Assembly: GCA_031841125.1 (NCBI GenBank)
Contig: CM063106.1
Span: forward strand, 69,676,101 to 69,740,100
Length of the DNA: 64,000 nt
Reading direction: 5' to 3'
From: Acanthococcus lagerstroemiae
Lineage: Eukaryota > Arthropoda > Insecta > Hemiptera > Eriococcidae
Under the pieces are notes generated by a model, which made no database searches, was not told the origin of the DNA, and worked only from the letters and a program-made list of their open reading frames with translations. Shown piece by piece: positions 13,108 through 23,048 of the stretch (the first letter of the stretch is position 1; each line of letters starts with the position of its first letter). Position numbers and translations under genes: made by a program.

Positions 13108-13202
13108 GTTTTTTCATTTCTGCTATTTTTCTCAACCCTGTCATTCTAAATGCACTCGCAGCATGAAAAACTTTAGGAACAGATTGGGGCGGATAGTAGT
13201 TA

Positions 13203-13451
13203 AAGAGTCCAGGGGAGAAAGGGGCTAACAACTAATTTTTTCATTTCCTCCTTCTTCCGCCACTTTATCGATGGAGATCTCGCCTTTCTCCCCAGTATGC
13301 AAAAACGTTAAATGCGTTTTTAGCTGTGGTAGGGCCCTTTTCTCCCTTGTTTGAGTAGTTTACCGAGTTTTACTCTTCAAGATCTACATACTACCAATCT
13401 TAACTGAATACTGAAAAAAATGCAATTAGCCCCTTTCTTCCCTGGACTCTT
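13203..13451. mobile_element. MITE with ~26-bp inverted ends (AAGAGTCCAGG)
   Basis: The left end AAGAGTCCAGGGGAGAAAGG and the complement of the right end AAGAGTCCAGGGAAGAAAGG match almost perfectly, both continuing GGCTAA. The 249-bp unit has no ORF. I could not settle a target-site duplication, so the superfamily is open. Confidence 0.75.
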
Positions 13452-13699
13452 CAGTTTCGAACTAAAAATCTTAGCAACCCAACAAAAAATAATCTTTTTA
13501 GTCGCCCAGGATTTGGAAAATTTGAAAAATAAAATCTTCCCGTAGAAAGAGGGAGGACTAAGATTGAATAAATGCCACCTCCTTCCCTCTTCTCCAACAT
13601 TTTGGGACTTGTTTCCTTATTATTTCTCATTTCTCTCATTTCTATGAATGGTGCAGTTATTTTTATCTCATTACTCATCCCTTTTCTATGATGCAAAAA

Positions 13700-14040
13700 A
13701 AAAAAAAAAAAAAAATGTTTGTAAGTCTCTGATGTTTAGCAATTGGGGTCTTATCTCACGTACTACGAACTGTACTGTACGGCGACAGTCTCCTCTCGAA
13801 TGTAAATTTCTTATAAATCATCTTCCTTGGAGTCCACTAACAGACGTCTTTTGTTTCCTGTATTCCTGTACTTTCGATACGCCGTGATCTTTTCAAAACC
13901 ACGTTCTTCTTTTTCAAAACCACGTTCTTCTTCTTTAATCTCATAACTCATTCTTCTTTTTCTCCCTCGATCAGCCAGGCGGAACTTATGCTTAGCACTC
14001 ACACAGATCTGTTTTTACGATCGATTATCACACGTGCTTA
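13700..14040. repeat. Dispersed repeat X, copy 1
   Basis: This block shares ordered words with 27385-27850: AGACGTCTTTTGTT, CCTGTAC, GTGATCTTTTC, TTCTTCTTCTT, CATGACTCATTCT or its variant, TTTTTCTCCCTCGATC and an ACACG-CGT tail. In copy 2 a SINE is inserted at the CTGTAC site, so this copy shows the empty site. A run of about 20 A's precedes it. Nature of the family unknown. Confidence 0.6.
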
Positions 14041-14985
14041 TTCTACAAACTCTCGCTTCTATGAATCCGAATGCCCAAACTCCAGTTCGGACTTGACATT
14101 TCTCTTACAAATTCAGTGAATATTATAATTTGTAGATGGAGAATATGTACGTGAATTGTAAACGTCAGAGTACCTACAAATTTCATTAATGATTGCTAAG
14201 ATTTTTCGTCAATGTACAAAAATAATTCCTGTTATTTCTTTCACTTCTGTTACCTCTTCATTTTTATCCTCAAACTATCGGCCCATCATTTCTATTCCTC
14301 GCATCAACTATCATAATTCTGGTTCTAAATTTCTATTATTTTCCTTCAGTTTTCGTTTGTCGTTATTATGCCAAACTGATGCCGAATAACAAGCCTAAAG
14401 TAACCATTGCATTCTTCCATGAGATGAATTTCATAGTTTGTACCCACTAAAAGTGATACAAAACACCCATTTACGAGATAAGTGATAAGTGAACATTTTT
14501 TAGACAAAGCAGAGAGCAGTAAAGCTACTCTTTTTTAGATTGTCGGCTCCGACCGCGAGAAACTTGGTAACTCGAAATTACTTCGCTACTACAGAAACCA
14601 CTTCTTACACCTGCCTTCCAGATCTTTTACCTCTGACCTTGAGAAACTTGGCGGTTTCGAGCACAGACATTCATGTTTCTTTATGCATGTCTATGGTTCC
14701 GAGTCGTTTTATGGCTCCGATTCCAACCCCAATTTCACATCCTGAAAAATGTTTGCGAGAAGTCTGCCTTGGATAGTCATCAAGGGATTGTCATCCAATC
14801 CCTGTCTCTCGTGTTACAAACAGTTATGTCCACAGGCCTTATCATAGAGACAGAAAGACAGACACGGGCTTGAAACTCTTTTCACATAATCTCATTCACA
14901 CGCAGTGAAGACTTATTATGACTCATTGAGATAACCAAGACCGTGTTAACAAGACTCTTTAACAGTACCAGTAACTTCCAGGGAT
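14041..14985. other. Non-coding stretch, no recognised gene
   Basis: Only a short duplicated phrase (GAGAAACTTGG near 14562 and 14641) and GGCTCCGA words stand out. No reading frame shows a recognisable family. Confidence 0.4.
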
Positions 14986-14989
14986 GAGA

Positions 14990-15272
14990 AGTCAGCCGGC
15001 TTCCTATCTTCATTAGGTTTTCCACAAATTGCATTTAATTATGTCAAAAGTTTAAAAACATCCGTTTACATGGCGTCGTGTGAAACGGGCCTACGGGAAT
15101 GACGGAGAACAAGATTTTGAGACGCGATTGTCATAGCAACGCGTAAACGCACCAACATAGATGTATACGCTATGTACATCTGTGCGCACCACTGCCACTA
15201 TCCCATCTTTCCAGTCGTTCATCTCAAAAACCTGTTTTCGCATGAGAGGCACATTTCATGATTCCAGGTCAC
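14990..15272. mobile_element. GTGACC-ended MITE, 5'-damaged copy
   Basis: From CTTCCTATCTTCATTAGG to the terminal GATTCCAGGTCAC this matches the complete copies at 60121-60496, 61311-61730 and 63010-63357. Shared internal landmarks are ACATCCGTTTACATGGCG, GTGAAACGGGCCTA and the self-complementary block around GTACATCTGTGCG. The first ~100 bp of the family are missing or scrambled. Confidence 0.8.
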
Positions 15273-17439
15273 AAATGTGAATTCAGCGCATCCAGAAATC
15301 ATGAGGAACTATTTTCATACGTTTATGTATTTATATGTTCTCAGTATGGACTATAATGATGAAAATTTACTTTTCACCAAAATTCAAGTCAGGGGCATTG
15401 ACCTTTGAAATATTTTTTTCATGGAAGTGCGGGTAGTTACTCAATTGGAACATTAATAAAAACAATTTTAGTCAAATTAGTATGTTTGGTCAAATTCGAT
15501 TTTTAGGTTGTTTTTTTATTAACCGTTTCAAGTAACAAAACATTTTTTCAAAAAATTCTACGGGATCACTGACAGTTATATCTGTTTAAACTGTCTCACT
15601 GGGATTGTTTCAGCTGCTGAACAACATCCCGGCTTTACTTTTCTACTAAAGTGCGCCGCAGAGTGGCTATCAGTCGCTGTATTTTAGGTTCATGTTTTTC
15701 AGTACCAGCGGGACAATATCCAGCTAGTGGGGGAGGAGTTGCAATTTCAAAAAATCGAGCCTAATTAATTTTGCGTCCTTGGGGGCCTACTGAGAAAATT
15801 TCGCTGCAGGTTTGGCTCCAAAAATATTTCCCCGTCCTTATTGAAAATTTTCTAATGAGGATTCTATGTTAAACTTCACCCCAGCCTTAAATATGCTTCG
15901 ATTTCGAAAGAATCTTGGCTGGTTGGTTTTTACATCTACTAGAACACATTAGGCTTTTGAGAGCTCTACTTTTCGGAAGAGAGAAGCCTTTTTTTAGACC
16001 TTCGTATTGAAACACCTAATGCTATATATAAATACAGGTCAGAACCAAGCAGTTATAGGGATGAAATTAATGAGCCACGATTGTAATACGCATCGACCAC
16101 GTAAATTCGCTTGGTATGGACGATCACACCCTGTCAAAGTGGTAGTCTGCTGTTATTAGTCAAGTAACAATGCTTTCGATATTCTGTAATTATACTAACG
16201 ACCCGAAGTTATAACGTCACAGGAATAATGTAATCGCGGGGGATATTTGCTTTCAGTAAATTCGATGTACATAATGTTGGCGAGTTTAAAGCAATACCCT
16301 TGGAAGCAGGTAATTCCGACCAACGATGTCTCTGCATGAATTTTTAAGCACTTCAATCGTGTTTCCAAAAAATGGGCAAAATTAAAACGTATATAGGCCG
16401 TTCATCGTTGTAAACGTTGATTAAACGTCTAAAATATCTCCGTTTCTTTTTTCTTATCCGATATATCATGAGAGAGGGAGAGAGAAAGAGAGTGAAGATT
16501 GCAAGCTGTTTCAAGGTATATTGTTGTATACCCAATTTCACGGATCAGCGAATCGCAACCGAATTCGGCTTTATGCGCCAGAAAAATTGGGAAGGACCGA
16601 TTTTTCGCTATTTTCCCTGGCCCGTTCGGCGGAGGCGAAAATCATTAGCGAAGATCCTCGTTCTACACGAACGAAAAAGAGAGGCGAAAGTATACGAGAA
16701 AAAAAAAAAAAAAAGTTACATTAAAAACGTCGTTAGCTGGAGCTGTATCTCTGGAACGTGGTGGAGAAGGTGTAAACTTGGTCCCTCTCTCGGAAACGAA
16801 TGAGGATTACAACGACGATGTACTTTGCGTTTAAAATGCGTTTTTAAGACTTTTTCTCGGTTCTAAGGTTATTTATTCTCGATTTACGGGGATACCGGGA
16901 ATATAATCGTTTTCCCTTAACAAAAATCCGGGAACGAGAAGAACAAACTAGAGTGAGCGAGAAAGAAAGTATGGAGAGAAAAAAAAGGAAACTTTTTAAG
17001 ATGGTTTCAATAAAAACTTGAAAACTTTTTGGTACTAATTCACGGTTTATTCGCTGATGTATTTATTTCACGAGGATTCGCATTCCGGCGAGTTGGGCTG
17101 GTTTTTCGCTGAACTCGGCGGAAAAGTTTATTAATTCTCGGTAAATTCAACTTGACCGGGGAAAAAATTCGCAAAACGTTTTGGTTGTGAAAGGGCGAAT
17201 TTTGAATACAAGTTGACTATGCCGAAAGGTTAGTTTGAAAGAGGAAGGCAAGTGGATGATTTCATGACCAAGACCACGCAACTGTGTTGACGAAATTTGA
17301 TGACCTTCCTTTCCAATATCATAATTCGTGAACGTTCTTCACTATCCCTGTTAAAGAATTCAGTGCACGGGCAAGGAAAGGGAGCCAAGGGCAAAGATGT
17401 GACATTTTTGTAATCCGCGAGTAGTGATGTCAATTTCGA
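15273..17439. other. Non-coding stretch with a CpG-containing block
   Basis: No gene is recognised. Roughly 16500-17220 is non-repetitive and rich in CpG; one open frame there (16417-16803) has a lysine-rich tail produced by an A run and shows no known domain. The block resembles non-coding conserved DNA more than an exon, but this is a judgement by eye. Confidence 0.4.
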
Positions 17440-17505
17440 ATTTTTCATATCGATATTATCGATAATTTCATTGCTAATATCGATATTTTATCGATATATC
17501 GATGT
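17440..17505. promoter_or_regulatory. Cluster of ATCGAT / TATCGATA-like motifs
   Basis: Five ATCGAT cores occur within about 60 bp, including TTATCGATAA and TATCGATA forms. TATCGATA is the DREF binding element of Drosophila. Here the cluster may equally be a simple AT-rich palindromic repeat, since no gene start is visible beside it. Confidence 0.3.
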
Positions 17506-17649
17506 TTTCTTCAGTGGTTCAAAAAAAACCGAGCTCTAATATTGTGTAATAATTATGCCTTCTAAAGAATGGGATTTGTAGAACCACAAAAATGTGCGTG
17601 CATGAAACTGATGATGATGACACGCTTACCACAAGCATACGTGTAGCTT

Positions 17650-17771
17650 CATCCGCCACTTTGAGTCGCTTGGTACAACGATTCACAAATTCACTATCCG
17701 GAACCTGCTATCAGCGTGCCGCGCATCGAATTGTGAATCACTGGGCACTAAGCGACTCAAAATGGCGGATG
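17650..17771. mobile_element. Short hairpin element (122 bp)
   Basis: CATCCGCCACTTTGAGTCGC at the left is matched by the complement of the right end, CATCCGCCATTTTGAGTCGC, and the similarity continues through GATTCACAA, leaving a loop of about 45 bp. It looks like a very short MITE. No target duplication was resolved. Confidence 0.65.
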
Positions 17772-17885
17772 TCAGTACTCGGGTGTTTCCAGGTACTCTC
17801 GTGTAGCTGGTAGAGATGATCCTCTTTTCCAGCCTCCAACTATTTCGGCTTCGCGGCTTCCGGCTTCCTAAAAAAAAAAAAAAAA

Positions 17886-18010
17886 CGCACCACCACAGAT
17901 GTACACGCTATGTACATCTGTGCGCACCACTACCACCATCACATCTTTACACTCATTTATCTCAAAAACCTGTTTTCGCATGAGAGGCACATTTCATGAT
18001 TCCAGGTGAC
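17886..18010. mobile_element. GTGACC-ended MITE, 3' fragment
   Basis: Only the last ~125 bp of the family are present, from CGCACCACCACAGATG to GATTCCAGGTGAC. It contains the near-palindrome around CGCTATGTACATCTGTG. It is bounded on the left by an A run and lies 17 bp from the mariner inverted duplication. Confidence 0.75.
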
Positions 18011-18248
18011 ATGTACATATGTTGTTGCTAAGTAACTGAGACTAAAATTCGCACGGCCCACCAACGATACCTGACAGCGTTTCAACGCAGTAGGGGGATT
18101 TGGTTCATTAGCTATGGATGGAGACCACGCCGAGCTCATTTGATTGAAACCTCGTTGTTCCAGACCAATTTGAAAAAACCCGTATGCGTTGACCCCTACA
18201 GGTTTTTTAAAGAAGAAAAAAAAAAGCATACGGTTACAAAATTTTTTA

Positions 18249-18467
18249 TTAATCATCATCTTCATTAAGTACACGAATTTTTTTTTCAAAATAAGCGCCA
18301 TTCATGGCTACACAGGCGTCCATTCGTTCTTGCCATTTATCGAACGTTTTCGCGTATTTTGCCGCTGGTAAGGAGGAGAAAAACATCTGCGCCGCAGTGA
18401 TGCGACTTCTTGATTCATGTTGAACTGACGACTCTGTAAGGCTACCTTTAGTTAAGGAAATAACCAA
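18249..18467 (-). pseudogene. Mariner-like transposase C-terminal fragment, left arm
   Basis: On the minus strand the frame ends with FDKWQERMDACVAMNG followed by AYFEKK, matching the W-x2-R-x3-C-x4-G-x-YFE signature at the C-terminus of IS630-Tc1-mariner transposases. The frame continues about 10 residues further to an acidic end. The catalytic DDE/D portion is absent. The first part of the open frame, up to about 18420, runs into the non-duplicated spacer and may not belong to the transposase. Confidence 0.7.
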
Positions 18468-18538
18468 AAGTCGCCGGGCGAGGTTAGGGTTATACGGGGT
18501 GAATTGTGATTTTTTTAGGAGTCATCACCGCGGCGCAG

Positions 18539-18675
18539 ATGTTTTTCTCCTCCTTACCGGCGGCGGAATACGCGAAAACGTTCGATAATGGCAAGAACGA
18601 ATGGACGCCTGTACAGCCATGAATGGCACTTATATTGAAAAAGATATTTGTGTATTTAATGAAGGATATGATTGA
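18539..18675 (+). pseudogene. Mariner-like transposase C-terminal fragment, right arm
   Basis: This is the mirror copy of the frame in the left arm. It starts MFFSSLPAAEYAKTFD and then loses frame: one A appears to be missing at the 'gataatgg' position compared with 'gataaatgg' in the left arm. Other residues of the conserved C-terminus have changed as well. It is not functional. Confidence 0.65.
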
Positions 18676-18959
18676 TGAAAAATCTTGTAATCGTATGTTT
18701 TTTTTCCTTCTTTAAAAAAATCTTTAAAAAACCTGTAGATGTTAACGCATATGTTTTTTTAAGCAAGTTTTTAATCAAATGAGCTCGGTGTGGTCTCAAT
18801 CGATAGCCAATAAACCAAATTATCCCCCTACTGCGTTGAAACGCCGATAGATAGCGTTGGTGGGCCGTACGAATTTTAGTCTCAGATACTTAGTGATAAC
18901 CTATGTAATTATTCTTACATATTTTGAATTGTCACTACCAGAAGGCAGTTAGTTGACTG

Positions 18960-19236
18960 AGGAAACATTCAGATATATTCATGTCCAGAGATACCTCAAG
19001 GAGTCTTTCAAGCTTGCCCAAGATTTACTTACTTCAAAATTTCTTGAAGACGCCTTCCAATTCTTCAAAACCTTTGAAAACTCGTAAGATTCTTCAGGAC
19101 TTTTTCTTAGACCTGTTTTAGACGGCTTTGGACTTATTTAAGATTCTTCAGGATTCATTTGGACAAGTTCAAGACACTTCTAGACTTGACAAGGCTTTTT
19201 ACTCGGAAGACCCGACTTAGTGTTTGACTCTTCAAG
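18960..19236. repeat. AAGACT-rich degenerate block
   Basis: Words of the type CTTCAAGA, GACTTTT and AAGACT are dense, as in 240-975. It ends where the TA-flanked element at 19241 begins, and similar texture resumes at 20225-20480, so this element appears to have inserted into such a block. Confidence 0.5.
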
Positions 19237-19240
19237 ACTA

Positions 19241-20218
19241 GTAGGGGAAAGGCTCCTTGCATACGACGCACTTGGTGCTTAAGAATTTCTGGGGCCTCTC
19301 TTAATTATCCGATTGAGTTGAAATTTTAGTTGGTTGTTGCCCCACTAATCCCACGTCTTCTATGAGATTTTTATGAAGTTTGGGTCAAAACTTTTCAAGT
19401 TATGAAAGCTAAAGTAGAAAGTGTAAAAATCGAACTTTAAAAAAAAAAAAAATAGTATCCTAAAAGTACGCAGATGGTCTCCCAATGGTACACACCCTAT
19501 AAATTGAATAAAAAACAGCTATGAATGTGATTCTCGAGCTTTTGCTGGATTCTTCAGTGAATGCAAACTGTTTATTCATTGGAACCTGTAGTGTAGCCAG
19601 AATTTTCCAAAAGGGGAGGGGGCAAAATCAGATTTTCAAGGGAGAAAAAGTCGAAAATTGAGGTATTTTTTAAGAATCGCCAATATTAGAGGACTATGTA
19701 AAAATATTAGAGGGGGCACGTGATCCCCATACCCCCTGACGTTGCGCGAACTGGTTTAGAGCAAGCCGTTCCGTAAGAAACCAAAAATACCATTAGGTGC
19801 GTACTCCAGGAACCCCTGTTTTTGAAAAAAGTCATATCTTTTTCAAAACACAAAAGTTCGGGTAAAAAATTTTCTGACCGGTAAAAGTGGTCAATGGTTG
19901 CAATATTCTAAAAGAGGATAAAATTCTCTATAAGTTGATGTATAATACTCACTTTTTACAGCATTTCTTGATTTTTAACCGAATTCTTACCGGCTTAATT
20001 TTCATGAGCACGAAATTATAATTGACATCCGAAAAAAACGTTTTTTTAGGACTGCGAGAGTAATTTTTTAGGCCGCATGATGAATGATACCTCAAAAGAT
20101 GTGTCCTTGAATTACGGATCGGGTAAAATCGTTCAAAAATTTTTACAGCGTTACCGGGCCGTGAAAACCCGCTGCGTACATAAAGGCGCCCGCGCATCAT
20201 AAGGAGCCTTTCCTCTAA
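19241..20218. mobile_element. TA-flanked DNA transposon relic, 978 bp
   Basis: The ends GTAGGGGAAAGGCTCCTT and, complemented, TTAGAGGAAAGGCTCCTT are inverted repeats, flanked by TA at 19239-19240 and 20219-20220. A TA duplication fits Tc1/mariner-like or other TA-targeting superfamilies. No transposase frame is visible. A smaller MITE (19586-19753) lies inside. The flanks are AAGACT-rich on both sides. Confidence 0.65.
19586..19753. mobile_element. CAGTGGCG-family MITE, decayed, copy 1
   Basis: This is the same sequence as 50907-51070 in the opposite orientation: both share TTTTCAAGGGAGAAAAAGTC, GAAAATTGAGGTATTTTTT, and AGAGGACTATGTAAAAATAT between G/C-run ends. The ends here (CTGTAGTGTAGCC and CAGTTCGCGCAACG) are mutated and no convincing 8-bp duplication remains. 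Confidence 0.75.
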
Positions 20219-20220
20219 TA

Positions 20221-22020
20221 CTTTTTCAGGCCGGATAACAATTCGTTAAGACTATTAAACTTGTCCAACATCTCAGGTTTCAAAGAAGACTTCAAGAGTC
20301 TCTAAATGCCCTGAATAAATATGAAGTTCCTAAAACGTTTTAATCAAATCTGAAAATAGTCCTAAACAATCTTAACCAGGGGTGAATAGTCCTGAAAGAG
20401 AGGCAGAGTGAATCTAAATATAGTTTTGAAAATTCCGAAGCAATTCTGGGAGAATACTCAACATTTTCCAGTTTGAAGTAATCTTATTAAACACAATGTA
20501 AATCATAAACTTTCAACTCTTCAGGCGAAACATAAATTTCAATATCTTTTCATGAAATTGTGCATACGTTACTGGTACACTAAAATGCAATTTCGGCTAG
20601 CTGTATTTGTTTCTTCTTGCTCCATCTAGATTCATAAATTTTTGACAGATTGTAACTTAAAGGCTACAGGAAGTAACCGTAAAAAAAGTTTTCTCAAATT
20701 TCAAGGTTTTTCCATGGTAGAAAAACATCCCTGGTCACCGATTGGCCTTATAAATATACTAGCTTTTCCTATGAGTGATATCTAAATGAAACTAATTCTG
20801 ATTGAAAATTAGTTTCACAGCTGGTGCTGAAATATCGGTATCAGGGACCTCACTTTTTCATCTTCGAAAGTTTGTACAGATTTTCCCTTCTTATAACTAC
20901 TATTCGTTCGAATACGTGAAAATTAGTTAAAAGCGTATCAGCACAACGAAAAATGAGCTCTGTTGAGGGAATATTTTATACCACCCTTTTATTTTATAGT
21001 TCAGCAAGTTCTCTATATGCTCGCCTGTTGAGTTTTCGTAATCGTATATACAAGGTCTCCGATTCCAGCTCTACCTCCGATCATCTTTATTCATAATACC
21101 CTAACCTTTCCTCCATCTCTGGGTACACATAGTCGCTGCCAAACCCCCGCTGCACAAAACAGTATACACATGCCGAAATAAATGAATGAAACAACAACTT
21201 CAAAACAGCAGTTTACCTTCAACAGAATCTAAACTCGACGGAGCCATTCAGGGTCCTCGCATACAGATAAGCCATTTTACTGTGCGTCTTCTTTATTTCT
21301 ATTTATCATTTTCGGCATCTCCCTTTTTTCTATCCTGCTTCGCTACCACTGGGACGAATAGGACACTGAATCACGTGTATTTTCCGACTCGCTATTACTT
21401 TGTACCCGTCGACTATTACGTTTTCCCCTTTTCCTTATCACGATCTGAGTCTAGTCTCATCTCATAACGTCCTGACGCTACTACACAGCATTTCGGCTTC
21501 AGTCCCCCAACCTGCTCGCTCTACGTTTTAAATTAAAAAATCTGGCGTGTTCATCGATCAGAAGATATTTTCCAACTTCGAAATAATTAGGTAATGAGCT
21601 GTGCAGTCGAATGATAACAGACTCTAAATGCTCTCTAGTTTAATTCGTGGTAAAGTACAACACGCATAAAAAAGTATCCGTGCCTCTGTCGAAAAAATAT
21701 CATTCAATTACTACCTATACTTAATACCGTCAAATCCGATGGGTCAATTTTCGTCAGCTCTAATCGCATTGTTGATTCAAAGTTCACAAATGGGGATAAG
21801 TATAATCGGTATAAATCGTGCATCCGCTTCCTCCATACAGTTTGTATAGAACCCTCCCTTGTATAAGGATTCACGTTACAAGTAAGTATCTATGTTTCGA
21901 GTTCCAATGACTCCTCAGAAAAATGTCCTACCTCCCAGTCGGATGTAAATATTAGAAGCGTACACAGTTGCACTTTTATTTACGCAGTACCATGACTAAT
22001 TTACAGGTAGTGGGAAAATA
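20221..22020. other. Non-coding stretch, no recognised gene
   Basis: The first ~260 bp are AAGACT-rich. The rest is ordinary AT-rich DNA without repeats that I could pair within the window and without recognisable coding sequence. Confidence 0.4.
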
Positions 22021-22035
22021 GTATATTGTGATGCA

Positions 22036-22330
22036 AGCTTCCCGATGCGCAAAATCCAGTCAGTTACCCGAGTAACTAAGGGGGAACTACGGGTAACCTA
22101 CGGGTTTGTGGGTAATCTGAGGGTAACCGAGGGTTTACAAATGGGTAACTTTTCCGCGGATAACCAGAGAGTAACTGATTACGTATCGGGATGCACAAAA
22201 TCCCGCCAGCTACTCGGAGAACTAAAGGGGAATCAAGGGTAACGGATGGGTTTCTGGGTAATCTGAGGGTAAACGAGGGTTGCAAATGGGTAACTTTATC
22301 GCGGGTAACTAGAATAGCGCATCGCGGAGT
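22036..22330. repeat. Duplicated GGGTAAC-rich unit (~150 bp x 2)
   Basis: Unit 1 (about 22036-22185) and unit 2 (about 22186-22317) each contain 'cgatgc-caaaatcc', 'cgggtaac', 'gggtaatctgagggtaa', 'cgagggtt-caaatgggtaact' and 'cgcgg-taac'. A stray piece ('ttgcaaatgggtaactgg') recurs near 22722. The open frames on both strands through it are by-products of the repeat. It may be a tandemly arranged transposon end. Confidence 0.65.
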
Positions 22331-22505
22331 GCGATCAATTCTCAAGATCATCTGAGATCATTCAGTTTTTAATGCTCGTAGAAGAGTATTTTGAGCTCTT
22401 CGAACTTTTTAAGGTTCCTAACTTATTTAATCGTTAAAACTGTTCAAAACTCGTTTATTATCCTCTATGACTCTTCCAGACTTGATTATCGCATTTCGAA
22501 GCATG
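22322..22505 (+). repeat. Dispersed repeat Y, copy 1
   Basis: On the plus strand: GGAGTGCGATCAATTCTCAA, ATCATCTGAGATCATTCA, TTTTTAATGCTCGT, AGAGTATTTT, CTCTTCGAACT, GGTTCCTAACTTA, AAAACTCGTTTATTAT, ATGACTCTTCCA and ACTTGATTAT. The same words in the same order occur on the minus strand at 42608-42785. The texture is the AAGACT type, so this pair shows that those blocks are copies of a real family. Confidence 0.75.
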
Positions 22506-22819
22506 ATCAAGATTTTTTAGCACTGTTAGAGCTATTTACGACTAGTATAAGACTCAACAAACATCTTGAAACTAACTGACCGTTCAATACTCCTGACTTA
22601 TTTCAGGCTCTTCTTTACATCTCACTGATGGTTCAATATTCGTTTAATACTAATTAGAACTCTTTAAAAGTTCTTCTTTTAGAGCAAGTGGATGTTCTTT
22701 AAGGCTCTTGCAAACGGATTGCAAATGGGTAACTGGATTTTTGCAAGGAAGAAAGAAGTTTGACGCATAAGCGGCACACCAGTGTGAGAAATCCAGCAAG
22801 TACAGGAATCTTTTCAACC

Positions 22820-23048
22820 GATCACAAAAAGCGTGGTTTTCCGCAAGAAAACTGTCAAGAAAACATTTTTGGTAAACACTGCCACCTTCTCCCACTGAAA
22901 GCGAGAATCTATTTCGTGTTTACGTTCTCTCAGTTGAGTGGGAGAAATTATCGCGAGTGTGAGAAACTGCAATCTCTCCCTCCAGTTCCGAAAAGATAGT
23001 GCAAAAAAGTAAAAACCAACATCTATCGTAAACCAATCAACAGGCGCC
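22820..23048 (+). repeat. Left inverted repeat flanking the LINE
   Basis: This ~230-bp arm pairs with 25158-25385. The best-conserved part reads inward GAGAATCTATTT, TTCTCTCAGT-GAGTGGGAGAA, GTGTGAGAAACTGC, CAACATCTATC and AAACCAATCAACAGGCGC. Similarity stops abruptly at GGCGC, where LINE-related sequence begins. It probably represents the terminal repeat of an older DNA element. Confidence 0.7.

Larger units (their letters stand above)
10980..13155. repeat. Degenerate TTTCTGCCA-type microsatellite split by two transposons
   Basis: The words CATTTCT, TTTCTACCA, TTTCTGCCA and TTCTGTTA recur in three pieces: about 10980-11205, 12270-12488 and 13108-13155. Between the pieces lie a fold-back element (11244-12259) and a hAT element (12497-13107). 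Removing both leaves one continuous degenerate array. Fainter tracts are near 13620-13680 and 14220-14350, and an antisense one near 7795-7870. Confidence 0.6.
18028..18893. mobile_element. Inverted duplication of a mariner-like element's 3' end
   Basis: Two arms, 18028-18402 and 18521-18893, are reverse complements at high similarity. Both begin from the outside CTAAGTA-CTGAGACTAAA. Each arm carries the end of a Tc1/mariner transposase frame followed by its 3' flank and outer terminus, tails outward. The ~118-bp spacer (18403-18520) is not duplicated. The whole is a fold-back structure built from two copies of one transposon end and cannot make transposase. Confidence 0.75.

Noticed and set aside
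16417..16803. 128-codon frame with a poly-lysine stretch
   Set aside because: The lysines come from an A run; the rest has no domain, and the region looks like non-coding CpG-containing DNA.
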